Shown piece after piece: positions 23,499 through 36,043 of a DNA stretch of 64,000 nucleotides (position 1 is the stretch's first letter; each line of letters begins with the position of its first letter). The DNA is from Benincasa hispida (lineage: Eukaryota; Streptophyta; Magnoliopsida; Cucurbitales; Cucurbitaceae): contig NC_052354.1 in assembly GCF_009727055.1 (NCBI RefSeq), forward strand, positions 201,177-265,176, written 5' to 3'. The position numbers and the translations under genes were made by a program. The notes beneath the pieces were generated by a model, which made no database searches, was not told where the DNA came from, and worked only from the letters and a program-made list of their open reading frames with translations.

Positions 23499-24720
23499 AG
23501 GCACTTTAGCTTTGCTAAGCGCCGAAAAATTTACTGGCGATAACTTTTGAATATGGAAACACATAATCACGACGATACTGATCATCGAGGATCTCATGTT
23601 TGCCCTTACGGAGGTCTGTCCTTCTATTCCAGCTCCCAATGCCGCTCGGAATGTTTGGGAGGCATACGAGCGATGGACACGGGCGAATGAGAAGGCTTGA
23701 GCCTATATCTTGACAAGTCTTTCTGAAGTCTTGGCCAAGAAATATGAGCCCATGGTCTCAGTGCGTGAGATCATGAAGTCCCTGCGGGGAATGTTTGGAC
23801 AATCATTTGAACAGCTCATGCATAAGGCTCTTAAGTTTATATTCAACTCCAAAATGGAAGAAGACACCTCTGTTCGTGAACATTTGCTTAACATGATGGT
23901 CCACTTCAATGTGGCGGAATTGAATGGGTCTACCATTGATAAAGGCAGCCAGGTTAGAATAATCCTGCATTCTTTATCGGAGAACTTCTTGCACTTTGTT
24001 AGTAATGTGATTCTTAACAAAGTGAAATATAACTTACAACTCTTGCAGACCTACCAATCTTTACTGAAAAGTAAGGAGAGGAAGAAGGGTGAGGTAAATG
24101 TTGTTTCATCTTCCAGGACGTTCCATAGAGGTTCGACCTCAGGAACGAAGTCTGCACCTTCTACTTCTAACTATACAATGGGGAAGAAGAAAAATGGTGG
24201 TAAAGGAAAATGGAAGGCGCCTGCTAACTCTCCGCCTGTCACCCCAAGAAGGCGTCCACTGCCAGTTGAAAAGGGAAAATGTTTTCACTGCAACCAGAAT
24301 GGACACTGGAAGAGGAACTATCCTCGTTGGCTGAAGGAAAGAAAGGCCGCCAAGGCTAAGGCCAAGGCAGATAAAGGTAAATATGATTTACTTGTACTTG
24401 AAACTTGTTTAGTGGAGAATGATGATTCTGCCTGGATAATTGATTCGGGCACCACCAATAACGTTTGTTCTTCTTTTCAGGAGATTAGATCCTGGTGACA
24501 ACTGAAGGTTGGTTAGATGACAATGCGAGTAAGCACCGGATACGTCGTCTCAGCTGTGGTAGTGGGAGGGATCCAATTAGCTTTACAGAATATGTTTCTA
24601 ATTTTGAATGATGTATATATTATTCCTGAATTTAAGAGGAATCTAATTTTTGTAAAGTGCTTGCTACAATGTAAATAAACTATTTATTTTAATGTGGATA
24701 AAGCGTTTATTCATAAAGAT
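23499..24720 (+). pseudogene. Copia copy 1 gag-protease, degraded
   Basis: The longest open part is 23710-24498. It has a Gag-like helical region, a basic low-complexity stretch, then a zinc knuckle CFHCNQNGHWKRNY, in which the last Cys of the CCHC is replaced by Tyr. Next comes an aspartic protease site WIIDSGTTNNVCSS. A stop follows at EIRSW, and the frame then continues with IIPEFKRNLI-like protease end sequence. The start of gag (23499-23700) has frameshifts compared with copy 2. Confidence 0.85.
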
Positions 24721-24744
24721 GGTGTTAATATTTGTACAACGTAT

Positions 24745-25980
24745 TGATAACGGGCAGAAATGCACGTTATCATAGTGCTAAGTTCTTAAACAATATTGGA
24801 TTGCGTTAATGAAATATGTTAAATTGCGTCCATTAAGCATAAATTCTATAATATTGCGGTCGCATGCATCCAACGCATTAGAACAACCGATCTTTATCTT
24901 TTTGTGCAGAATATGCGTTAACGCAATGCAAAGATGGCGATCGTAGGAATTCGTTGGTTGAGTGCAACTTCACCGCAAAGCTTTGCGTTGATCTTGCCCA
25001 AAAAGAATCGTCGCAACTTGGTCAGCGCAACATGGTGGGCGCATCCGGGTGAAAGGATAATTAAAAGCGATGGGACATAAAGCTGATGATAGTTGGATCC
25101 AAATTAAGTTGACAGCCGATAACGGTCGTAAAGTACATTCAGCTTTATCGGTGACAATTATCCGGCGCATCAGTAAGGAATTAAAGTTGTCCCATCTGTA
25201 CAACCAGGAGAGAGAAGCCGCCTTTCACCATGGGTGCTCTATAAATACCAAGTGCATTCTTCAGAGAAGGGGTTGATCGGTTGACGAGTTAACCAGTTGC
25301 TTCTGTTCATAGTTTTCTTTTCTACTTTAAGGTGGAGCAAGAGAAGAGTGGTGGTGCTGGAGATTGCCCAGGGAAACTCGAGAGAGAACCTTGGGGCGTA
25401 ATAGCAGAGAGCGGGCCAACTCTCGCGAGAGCGAGATTATCTTTAGAGCACGAGTAGAAACAGTGTAAACGCCTGGCAGTAAGAAATTGCTACCAGGCTC
25501 TTTATTAAACTTACATTGTTATTTTGTATTTCATCTTCATATCTATTCAATGGAAGTTCTATTTCTACATCTGCTCACTCTCTTAATACGCATGAGTAGC
25601 TAAGCTAGTCGAATAGGTTGAGAAGAACTAAGCTAACATGACTTAGGGAGTTTATTGCTTACGATTGTCTTGTTTTATGTTGTGCAAAATAGCCTTTAGA
25701 GTTACTCGAAAGAGAGGCTAAAGAAAGAACCTAATGTCTCGAGAGAGCTAGGTTAGAATCTGGACTCTAAAGAGCAAGATTAGACTTGCATAAACATGAG
25801 ATAGGGACTTAGAGATAAGCTCTGTTTGTCAACTTGCATGCATCCTAGGAATAGGTATGATGATATGTGGTCGCCTTGTTTGTGTATCGTCACATCGACA
25901 AGAATTAGAGGTTTATATGTAGGCCCTATAGACACCTTTTCACATACATTGCATGCGTTCTAGTATTAGAGCCTGCTATA
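24745..25980 (+). mobile_element. Nested LTR fragment of a second family, inside Copia copy 1
   Basis: It begins TGATAACGGGCAGAAATGCA, matching the start of the 33282-35229 LTR, and is rich in GCGTTA/AACGCA words. A TATA-like CTATAAATACC lies near 25238. Left of 24745 is Copia protease-end sequence; right of 25981 is Copia pol corresponding to about 39757 of copy 2. The insertion therefore accompanies loss of about 1.07 kb of Copia integrase. The right end is truncated, with no CA end and no target duplication. Confidence 0.75.
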
Positions 25981-27723
25981 TCAACAAGAGTTGTTGATGG
26001 AAGTTCATCTAGATAGGTCGGTTTCACCTCAAGAGTTGAGGGAACCTCGATGCAGTGGGAGGGTTGCCGAACTCGAACCGTTCGCTATTTGGGTTTCACG
26101 AAAATTCTTGCTATGGTAGCAGATGGCGACGTTGAGGATTCGTTGTTCTTATCAAGAAGGAAATGAAGGATGTTGACTGGATGAATGGGTCAGGGTATGA
26201 ATGGGTCAAGGCCATGAATTTCGAGATGGAAGTTGATGTACTTCAACTCAGTATGGGATCTTATAGATCAGCCTGATGGGGTAAGACCTCTAGGTTATAA
26301 ATGGGATCTACAAGTGGCAAACGGGGTGCTGATGGGAAGTACAGACCTTCAAGGCTCGACTTGTGGCAAAGGGTTATACCCAGGTAGCGGGAGTCGATTA
26401 TGAGGAGACCTTTCTCGCCTGTTGCCGTATGTTTAAAGTCGTTCCACATCCTCTTGTCCATTGCAGCTTATTATAATTATGAGATCTGGCAAATGGACGT
26501 CAAGATGGCCTTTCTAATATGACAATCTTGAGGAGACCATTTAGATGGTGCAACTCGAGGGATTTCATAGCCCAAGGTCAAGAGAAAAAGGTTTGCAAGT
26601 TGAATCGGTCCATTTATGGGCTGAAACAGACGTCTAGATCTTGGAACATACAGTTTGATACTACGATCAAGTCGTATGGCTTTAACCAGAACGTCGATGA
26701 ACCTTGTGTCTACAAGAAGATCATTAACGCTTCAGTAGTCTTCTTAGTGTTGTATGTAGACGATATATTACTCATTGGGAATGATGTAGGTCTACTGACT
26801 ACAGTTAAGAACTGGCTAGCGACCCAATTCTAAATGAAATATTTGGGAGAGGCTCAGTTTTTCTGGGTATACAGATTTTTCGGGATTGTAAGAACAAAGT
26901 GCTAGCATTGTTTTAGACATTGTACATTGACAAGATGTTGCTCAAGTACTCGATGTAGGACTCCAAGAGGGGCCTACTGTCGTTCAGACATGGAGCCACT
27001 TTATTCTAAAGACATGTGTCCTAAGACGCCTCAAGAGGTTGAGGAGATGAGACGGGTCCCATATGCGTCTGCGGTTGGCAATTTGATGCACGCTATGCTC
27101 TATACTCATCCAGACATCTGCTACGCTGTAGGCATAGCCATAGGTATCAGTTAACCCAGGCCAGGGTCACTGGACCGCAGTGAAAAACATCCTCAAGTAT
27201 CTTCGGAGAACGAGGGACTACATGCTAGGGATTTGATCATTACTGGATATACGGATTCTGACTTTCAGACTGATAGGGACTCTCCATGTCCACTTCAGGG
27301 TCAGTCTTTACTCTTAACGAAGGAGCTGTAGTGTGGCGAAGTACTAAGCAGGGGTGCATCGCCGACTCCATTATAGAGGCGGAGTACGTAACGGCTTGCG
27401 AAGCTGTTAAGGAAGCCGTCTGGCTCAGAAAGTTCTTGACAGAACTGGAAGTTGTTCTAGATATGTCTAGGCCTATTACCCTCTATTGTGATAATAGTGG
27501 GGCAATGGCAAACTCTAAGGAGCCTAGGAGTCATAGGCGCGAAAAACACATAGAGCTGAAGTATCATCTGATCTGCGAAATAGTGCATCGAGGGGACGTG
27601 ATCGTCACGAAGATCGCTTCGGAGCACAATATTGCTGACCCGTTTATGAAGGCTCTCACGGGTATAGTGTTTGAGGGTCACCTTCAGAGCATTGGTCTAC
27701 AGGATCACCCGCGGCTGGACTAG
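25981..27723 (+). pseudogene. Copia copy 1 reverse transcriptase-RNase H, degraded
   Basis: The frame is broken by several stops. Recognisable pieces are a polymerase N-part near 26220-26520, NRSIYGLKQTSRSWN and LYVDDILLIGND (YVDD catalytic motif) in 26519-26833, and RNase H in 27286-27723 with IEAEYVTACEAVKEAVWLRK and ITLYCDNSGA. Integrase is absent. Confidence 0.88.
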
Positions 27724-27732
27724 GGCAAGTGG

Positions 27733-28110
27733 CATACTACCCATGTTAGATTTAGGGGAAAATACCTCAACGATGTTGAAGGTTTGAAAGAGTATGAATT
27801 GGACGCCAAGATCCATCACTTGAGTTTAAGAACAATGAGAATGCTGTAAAAATGTCCATTTTCTATTTTCATCGAGTATGGACAGATAGGAAGGAGAGAA
27901 AGTCAAGTATGAACTATAACTTCCTAGGTTACATTGATGATATGGAGAAGTTTTGTAACGTAGATTGGGGAAAATATGTATTTTATATGACAATTAAATG
28001 GATGAAAAAAGGGTTGCAAGACAAAGTAGACAAATGAAATGAGCGTACGGATGGGAAACAACTGACGTATAGTCTGTATGGCCTCCCTCACGCTTTCTAG
28101 ATTAGTTGTT
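27733..28110 (+). pseudogene. Fragment of a DUF1985/Ulp1-type transposon gene
   Basis: The frame in 27852-28037 and its continuation past one TGA read NFLGYIDDMEKFCNVDWGKY, then WMKKGLQDKVDK, then QLTYSLYGLPHAF. This spacing (Asp-rich segment, W-G-K, charged helix, Y-S-L-x-G-x-P-x-A) resembles the DUF1985 domain found with Ulp1-like proteases in plant Mutator-like elements. Only this small part remains, abutting the broken end of Copia copy 1. Family assignment is from pattern memory. Confidence 0.5.
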
Positions 28111-28221
28111 ATAACTAGTTACAGTTATTGTTACCCATCGTTGCTTTATTTGTTGTATAACATAATATATTTTATTAAATTCTACGTAGGTATGGGCGTA
28201 TGAGACTGTGTCATCTTTATT

Positions 28222-29018
28222 CTACAAAATAAGTACAATAATCCCCAAAACAATGAAAAATCATGTAAAATCAATAATTTAAACAAAAAAGAAAAACAAA
28301 TTAAGTTTTAATCTTATAAAATTAATTACCAAACACTTGAGATTGAACTAGTGAAAATGGAAATCAAATCACACAAAATCATACAAATAAGGAAAACCTT
28401 GCAACATCATGCAAAACAATGCAAAACAAGTACAATAATTCAAAATCATCTACAAAATAAGTACAATATTCTCAAAACAATGAAAAATCATGGAAAATCA
28501 ATAATTTAAACAAAAAAGAAAAAAAATAAGTTTTAGTCTTATAAAATTAATTACCAACATTTGAGATTTAATTAGTGAAAACAAAAGAAAAACATGCAAA
28601 ATCATGCAAATAAGGAAAACCTTGCAAAATCACTCTAAATCATGCAAAACAAATATAAACCATGCAAACAAGTACAATAATTCAAAATCATCTACAAAAT
28701 AAGTACAATAATCCCAATGGAATGAAAAATAATGGAAAATCAATAATTTAAACAAAAAAGAAAAGTAAATCAAGTTTTGATCTTATAAAATTAATTACCA
28801 AAAACTTGATATTGAATTAATGAAAAAAAATCATGCAAAATCATGCAAATAAGGAAAACCTTGCAAAATCACTCTAAATCATGTAGAAACAATCTAAACC
28901 ATGTGAAACCATGCAAAACCATACAAAAAAAATATAATAATTTCAAATCATCTACCAAATAAATACAATAATCCCAAAACAATGGAAAATCAATAATTTA
29001 AACAAAAAAGAAAAACAA
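28222..29018. repeat. AT-rich satellite array, left part (about 4 units of 227-250 bp)
   Basis: The landmark CAATAATTTAAAC recurs at 28272, 28499, 28741 and 28991. Units share ordered words such as CTACAAAATAAGTACAATAA, AAATAAGGAAAACCTTGCAA and ATTACCAAACACTTGAGATT. The array stops inside a unit at about 29018, where the LINE begins. The same family continues at 43942. Confidence 0.9.
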
Positions 29019-31972
29019 TAATGTAAAGAAAAATTGAACAAGGGGCTAAGGGAAAAACAGGGCGTTAAGCGTTTGGGGATCTCAGGTCTAACATGAAAGT
29101 AATTATATGGAATGTACGTGGGTTAGGTTCTCTCGTCGAAAGAGCCCTAATAAAAAACATTGTTTCTAGTTAAGATTCCGACTTTGTTTTACTGTCTGAA
29201 ACAGAGCTCAAATTTGTTTCAAAGAACTTGATCAAATCCATTTGGAGTTCTATTAGTATTAAATGGCCTTTTGTTAATGCAGTGGATAAATCAAAAAGGA
29301 TATTACTTATGTGAGATGATCATAAATACTCTATCACAAACTACATTGAAAGAAATTTTACCTTATCTGTTAATGTGGTTATGGCTGATGGATTTAGTTG
29401 GTGGATCATGACTGTCTATGGCCCTGCAAAATGGAAGCACAAAAAAAACTTTTGGGACGAGCTGATTGATTTTCAGAATATATGCTCACAAAATTAGCTT
29501 ATTGTAGGGATTTTAATATGGTTAGATGGGAAGATGAGACCTCAGCTACAAACCAAGCTAAATATAGTATGAAACAATTTTAATGATTTTATCAGCAACA
29601 ATTCTCTCATTGATCCTCCTGTCTAATAGAAAGTACACTTGGTCAAATCTTTGCACTCAAGCTGTGCTTTCCAGACTTGATTGCTACCTATACACATCGC
29701 ATTGGGAAGATCGTTTCTCAACACATTCCACTAGAAAGCTTACTAGAACCACATATGATCATTTTCCCTTTGTTCTAGAATCAATGCATCACAAATAGGG
29801 ACCTTGCGCTTTCTGGTTTAATAATATAAATCTGGAAAATGCTAATTGCAACAAATTTGTTAGGGATTAGTGGAATAACACAAGTCAGAGCGGCTATCCT
29901 AGTTTTTCTTTCATCAGAAGGCTCAAACAACTATCACATACCATAGCTACTTGGCAGAGTAGACAGAATATAGTTTTGAAAGAAGATAAACAGGCTTGGC
30001 TAAAAGAGATTGAAAGAATTGATCAATTAGAAGCAATAACCAAATCAATGAAACCAATAGCATCCATCGTACCGCCCTCAAAGCTAGCCTCAATGAAGTT
30101 GTTGTCAAAGAGGCTTGTTATTGGGCACAAAGATATAAAAAGAAGTGGCTTTTTGAAGGAGATGAAAACGTAGCTTCCATAAAGCATGTACTGCTAGGAA
30201 AAGAAGAAGTCATATAACAGAAATAAATGATAAAAATGGATCTATATGCACTACAAGTAGTCAGATCGAAAATGTGCTTACCCAACATTTCAAAGACATT
30301 TATATGAAAGAGTACAAGGAAAATTGATTAATTGAAAATCTTGATTGGCAGCTTATAAGTTAATTTCAACAAGAGCAGCTCTGTGTCCTTTTCAATGAAG
30401 TTGAAATTCGTGATGTCCACAATTATATTGGTAAAAAAAAATCGGCTAGCCTAGATGGATTCACTGTTGAATTTTTAAAAAAATCATGGAACATCTTCAA
30501 AGACCATATTATGGAGGTGTTCCAAGATTTTTTTTCAAAACAGCATAGTGAATAATAATGTAAACAATAATTATATTGCTCTTATTACCAAAAAAGAAAA
30601 GTGTTGTAGGGCTACGGATTACAGACCTATAAGCCTTACCACCTCCCTTTACAAAATACTTGCAAAAACCTTTGCTAAGAGGCTAAAGCAGACTCTCCCT
30701 AACACAATTGCTGAAAATTAGCTGGCTTTTGTCAAAGAAAGACAAATAATTGATGCTATCCTAATGGCAAATGAAGCCATTGATTACTGGAGGAAAAAGA
30801 AGGAAAGAGGATTTATGTTAAAGCTTGATATGGAAAAGGCTTTTGATAAAATAAGTTGGAGATTTATTGACTACATGCTCTTCAAAAAGAATTACCCACA
30901 AAAATGGAGGAAGTAGATCAATGCTTGCATATCAAGTGTCCAATTCTCCATCGTCATCAATGGAAAACCATGTGGTCGTATCAAATCAAACGAGGGCATT
31001 AGACAAGGTGATCCTCTGTCTCCTTTCATTTTTATTATTTCTATGGATTACATGAGTAGGCTTTTACAAAAACTTGAACTACAGGGCAAAATTAAAGGAG
31101 TATATCTCTCCGAGACTTGCTATATTACTCATTTACTATTTGTAGATGACATTCTGATTTTTGTGGAGAGCAATGATGATTATTTGGAAAACATGAAGTT
31201 TGTTATAAAAGCTTTTGAGCTTGCTATAGGCCTTAATTGTAAATCTCAACAAATCATCCATTTCAACCATCAATATAAAAGGGAAAAAGTTGAAAATATA
31301 GAAAGTAGATGGGGTATCCAAAACCATTTCCTCCCAATTGATTACTTGAGAGCGCCTTTGGGAGGTAAGCCTTAAAATTGTTCGTTTTGGGATCGAGTTA
31401 CTGAGAACATTAAAAAAAAAAACTTAGTAGCTAGAAATACTCATACATTTCAATAAGGGGCAAATTAACTTGTATTCAGTCCTCCCTCATAAGTCTCTCT
31501 ACATATATGCTTTTATTGTTTAAAGCTCTTAAAGATGTTTACAAAGATATCGAAAAATAGTGGAGAAATTTCCTTTGGAAAGATAATAGTGAAGAAACCA
31601 ATAGCAGAGGTTCCAACACACATTTAATCAACTGGAATACAGTCACTTTCCAAAGGAAAAGAGAGCCCGAGCATGAACAGTATGGAAAACACAAATTCTA
31701 CTTTACTTTATAAATGGTTGTGGTGTTTTTACAATGAGGATGACCTGCTTTAGAAAAGAGTGATTAAAGGCAAATACAACCAATCCTATCAGAGAGATTT
31801 GCTTTCATATAGCAGATACAGCGCAACTTAAAGTCTCCGTGGACTTCCATCATGAAAGGAATAGATTGGTTCAATACTAATATTTCTTGGAAAGTTAACA
31901 ATGGTGAAAGAATCTCTTTTTGGAAAGGTTATTGGAATGAAAGAAGCCACCTTGCAAATACATATCCCAGTT
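29019..31972 (+). mobile_element. Degenerate non-LTR retrotransposon (LINE)
   Basis: The ORF2-like frame starts at ATG 29093 with MKVIIWNVRGLGS, the N-terminus of plant LINE apurinic-type endonucleases. Reverse transcriptase follows, with YRPISLTTSLYKILAKTFAK near 30620, AFVKERQIIDAILMANEAID, MEKAFDKISW, GIRQGDPLSPF and LLFVDDILIF (FVDD) near 31130. The last part, ISWKVNNGERISFWKGYWNE (31880-31960), is a typical LINE C-terminal segment. Many stops and frameshifts break it. Copia copy 2 begins directly after. Confidence 0.88.
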
Positions 31973-34900
31973 TTTGGGGTTTGTGCCCTAAAGTCTCGTA
32001 TCCTGCAGTTTGTAAACAATTTTGTACGAACGCTTATGATGTATAATATATATGATATTTACTTCACTTCTTGACTTTGTACATTTAGATGTTTTTATTT
32101 TACCACAAACCAATAAACTTAATATCCCTGGTTGTCTTTATGTAACTTAAGCATGTATGTAGTGACATACAAGTGGATCATGTCTTAAATGACAATAAAT
32201 TGGTGTGTAGTATATGGATATAGGAGGGAAACCTTATCCTGATAACATTACGGACATGGGCTACTTTATGGAATAGTTACAAGTGTTGTGACTTGTCATA
32301 GATGGTCTGATCCTGATCATTCGTGTAAGGGATGTACGAGCAGAGGCGTCCTCTAAAAAGAGTTTGTATAAGACCTGACCTCGAAGTGTTAACGTCTCGT
32401 CATATAACTCCGTTCATGACAGAGACTTTACTTCACTAGGATAAACATAGGTAACATGACCTCAATCCTAAGTGAGTTGGGAACTTCTGCCATTGAGGGC
32501 GACCCTTTGATTTGCATGGGTGCGAGTGGCCAGAGCGCTGACCTAAACCTACCACTTTGGGGATTCGTTTGATTTGGGAGCTGAAAACTCAGCTTCACAA
32601 GATGGAGTTCACTCCTTCCTCGAATTAGGGGTAAGTAGATAGATATTGCTCTCTTAAAGGCTAATCCCGGGGCTTGAACGATGTGGCGCCACACACCTTG
32701 TCATGGCCAGAGAGGTGTTCACACATAGTAGGACTATACTGTATTATTCATTAAAGGGATCAGTGGTACTTAAGAAGTAAGATGTAACTACAGGGGTAAG
32801 ACGATAAATTGGCCAGTTGTACTTACGAGCATCTGTGAAGGGTCATCGTACTGATGATTGGTTATATCCAATGGACGTAGAAATATATCTATGGTAAGAA
32901 GAGTTCAACTGTCGGTTTTTAGTGAAATGCCTGGCAGTTAACGGATGGTGGATATCGTGGCTAAAGAGTTTAGTCAGTTATTCACGTACCGTTGGAGCTT
33001 CGAGCCATAGGTCCATTAGGTCCCCTTGGTAGCTTGGATACAAGTTGAGAATTAGTTTTTGGGTCAATTTGAAATGTTTAAATTGACAAGAGGGAGTTCA
33101 ATTATATATGATATAATTGGTTAATTATATATGATACAATTAACTTTATGTATGAGATATATTAATTTGGAGAAAATTAGATATAAATATGATTTATATC
33201 TAGTAGAAGAAAAATACTATGATTAATATATGATTTTAGTTTGTAGGTTATGAATATGATGTGATTATATTCATTGTCTATTGATGACATGTAGAAATGC
33301 ATGCCATCTTAGTTCTTTTACTTAGAATTATGAAGGTTGTTATACAGAAATTGCGTCGATCGTGCTAGGAATTCATAAGAAAAAGAGTTTGCATCAATCA
33401 ACATGTCGAATCTTAGCTAACCCATTACTTTGCGTTAATTATGCGTTCAATGTTCTATTTTTGTAGCTAATGTAGGAAATAAACAGAAACGCGAAAACTG
33501 GACCATCGTATAGACGACCGTATGCGGAGAAATACTCCATCGCAAAGGCAAACGCATCGATCAACGCATGGATGTTGTGGTAATCAGCCGTATACGTCCA
33601 TTACATAGGAGTTGTGCTTGTCAAGCGATTGCAGTCATCATATAGAGTTGCGGTGTTAAGAGAATGCGACCATTGAATGATTGTGGCTATACGACAATGC
33701 ATTCTAATGGGATCAATGCAAGGTAGGTGGAATGAACGCATCAATTCATCTACCTCGAGAAAATCCAAAGTTGATGCTGACATTTCACCTACCGTGCCGT
33801 TGGTGGTAGAGGTTCAGAAAGGACTAATGTGCCGAAGTCAGACTCAGAGCAGTCCAATTAATGCTGTCAGTAGTCCAAACTCTATAAAATATAACCGATG
33901 AGCAAAATTCCAAATTCATCCGGGAGATTCATCGATTTTCCCCCCAATCCAAATAAATTGTGTGAGAAGATGGCTGAGAGTTCTTCACCTCCTTTATCTA
34001 TTCCAAGTGACGATTGGAACCTTCGACCAGAGCTAGATCTCGGGAGAGTCAGCTCCATCACCCATCCATGGCACCACCGACAGCCTTAACGCACATCTGC
34101 TGGAAGATGAAGCATGAAGCAACCCACCAAGAGGTGTGCGTTGCGCGAGTATGTGAGTAATCTTATTTGCTTAGTGTGAAGCTGCTGCAACGCTTGTCTA
34201 TGGGCTAACGCATTGTTTGTCTATGAATGAAGTCAGCAACAATCAACTGCCCGATAGGGTAAGTGGTTGGACGCATTAAGCAAGGTATGCATTGTTCACT
34301 AGGGATAGTAACAATCTTAGGTCAGCGAAGTTTATGCGATTGTCTTGTATTATGTATGCTTTATTTGTCCATTAGGGATACTTGTGAGAGTAGTCTAAGG
34401 ACATGATCTAGGCTTGGGAAGGTTAGGTCAGAATCTAGGCTTGGGAAGGTCAGGTCAGAATCTAGGCTTGGGAGAGCCAGATTATAACTCATAATACAAG
34501 AGATAGGTGCTTAGGAATGAGCACTATTTATTATTAACGCATCGCATGCATCCTAGAGATAGGATATGATTGAATGCGGTCACCGTAGCTTTGTGTGTAT
34601 TCAGCATCATTGCATAGGACAAGAGTAGAGACTTAGGAATAAGCTCTATGGATACTTTACATTCAGCACATGCATCCTAGAATTAGGAGCATCGCATTTC
34701 CATTGGAAAATGACTTGCCATGTATGGTTGTAACATGATCGCATAGTTTGACACTAACTAAGGTTGCCCTTGCGGTCACTCTTAAAGGTTGCAATGAAAT
34801 CATCTCCGCATTTTATCTATTTTCCCACACATTTATTTTATGTTAAGGTTTGTCGCATCTCTACCTTTCATGCATATTCTCATTGCGTTGTATGTTAGAT

Positions 34901-36029
34901 AGGAGTAGGAGTAACATTAACGTAGCAACATCCCCTCCATTCTTTTATTCAACCGTCGCATGCACATCAACGCAAACATATAGTTACAAGTCCCTATGTT
35001 CGACCTCGGATTACCCAAGAAACTTGTGTTCATGTTGTACTTGTTATGAACGTAAGAAAACTTGTGGCAGGACGCATGGTCATCGCATACATTCGTTAAC
35101 GCATTTTTCATTCCAACACATGACCATCGACGCATGACTATTAACGCATATCTTAGGAACATGAATCGCATACCGCATCCATGGGATTTGGTTGTCGAAT
35201 AAAATTGACTTCCAAACTACCGCGCACCATCTATTAATTACATGGTTAAATGGATAATAGGTCGGCATCTCTTCTGTTTTCATAACGAATGAGTAAGTTG
35301 AAGAATCTCTTTGAGATGCTTAAATAGCTCATGGTGTGTTAAGCATTGTATGCACGGATATTGTGTTGAAGAGTTTCATCGCTTAACAAAACCTATGCCT
35401 ATACGATAGTGCTGAGAGATCGCTTAACGCTAAGACTTGTGCGCGCTATTTACTAAAAGATCGTTTACCTTTTCCTAAGCGATCGTTTAGTGCCCGATAT
35501 TTACTAAATGATCGTATAGATGATCACATAGCTTTTCCTACACAATCGTTTAGACGATTGCTTAATTTTTCCTACACGATCGTATACTTCACCTAAACGA
35601 CAAGCATTTTATCTATACGATAGACGAGCCTATCTCCCCCTTTTTTTATCGTTGTATATGATCTCCCTTCCTCCTTCCTTCTACAAAATCCGAACAAAGT
35701 CTACCCTTTGGATTCTCACTCCGAGGATACAGAGGGCTCTAAATGGTGGTGTCGTTCTCGTTTCCTTCTATTCGTGTGGAGACTGTTTGAGGTAGATGAT
35801 TGGGATTTGCTGAACGTTAGCTTACCATTTCAGCGAAAGTGAGATTTGCTGTGAAGAATAAGTCTTCAACTGGTATGATCTCTCGATCTCTTATTTATTG
35901 TTTCTTTGAGCATGCCAATAATTTAACATTATCAATGCATATTAATATGTTCGAATGTGGAAATTCTGTCACAATGAATTGGAAAGATCTGCTTCCGCTC
36001 GTAGGTACTCTTGAATAAGAGTTCCTTTA
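31973..36029 (+). repeat. 5' LTR of Copia copy 2, interrupted
   Basis: It starts near 31973 (TTTTGGGGTTTGTGCCC, first bases mutated) and ends TTTA two bases before the primer site. Removing the 1948-bp nested LTR and one 5-bp duplication leaves 2104 bp, the same as copy 1's LTR. A cluster of AAACGATCG-type words lies at 35400-35600, including CTAAGCGATCGTTTAG at 35475. Confidence 0.88.
33282..35229 (+). mobile_element. Solo LTR (1948 bp) of a second family nested in the Copia 5' LTR
   Basis: It starts TGATGACATGTAGAAATGCA and ends CGCGCACCA (TG...CA). It is flanked by perfect 5-bp duplications TCTAT at 33277-33281 and 35230-35234. The undisturbed site is visible in the 3' LTR near 42895. It is rich in GCGTTA/AACGCA words. 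A TATA-like CTCTATAAAATATAACC lies near 33880, and there is no internal domain, as expected for a solo LTR. It is the same family as 24745-25980. Confidence 0.88.
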
Positions 36030-36031
36030 AT

Positions 36032-36043
36032 TGGTATCAGAGC
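36032..36043 (+). promoter_or_regulatory. Primer binding site (initiator tRNA-Met), Copia copy 2
   Basis: TGGTATCAGAGC lies two bases after the 5' LTR, complementary to the 3' end of initiator tRNA-Met. Confidence 0.9.

Larger units (their letters stand above)
19075..27732 (+). mobile_element. Ty1/Copia LTR retrotransposon copy 1 (3' LTR lost)
   Basis: Order: 5' LTR (19075-21176), primer site, long leader, gag with a zinc knuckle, protease, a nested LTR of another family, then reverse transcriptase and RNase H. Integrase before reverse transcriptase (seen in copy 2) is the Copia order. The element breaks at 27732, just after the RNase H stop and in the middle of the polypurine approach (GGGCAAGTGG), so its 3' LTR is missing. 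It has many stops and frameshifts and cannot be autonomous. The LTR is visibly more diverged from copy 2 than the two LTRs of copy 2 are from each other. Confidence 0.9.

Noticed and set aside
28222..29018. Regular repeats as a possible CRISPR array
   Set aside because: Units are about 240 bp, lack short identical repeats with unique spacers, and lie in a plant nuclear genome; this is satellite DNA.
33601..35283. Short open frames in the nested solo LTR
   Set aside because: They lie on both strands in LTR sequence with no protein motif; the TG...CA ends and target duplication explain the segment.
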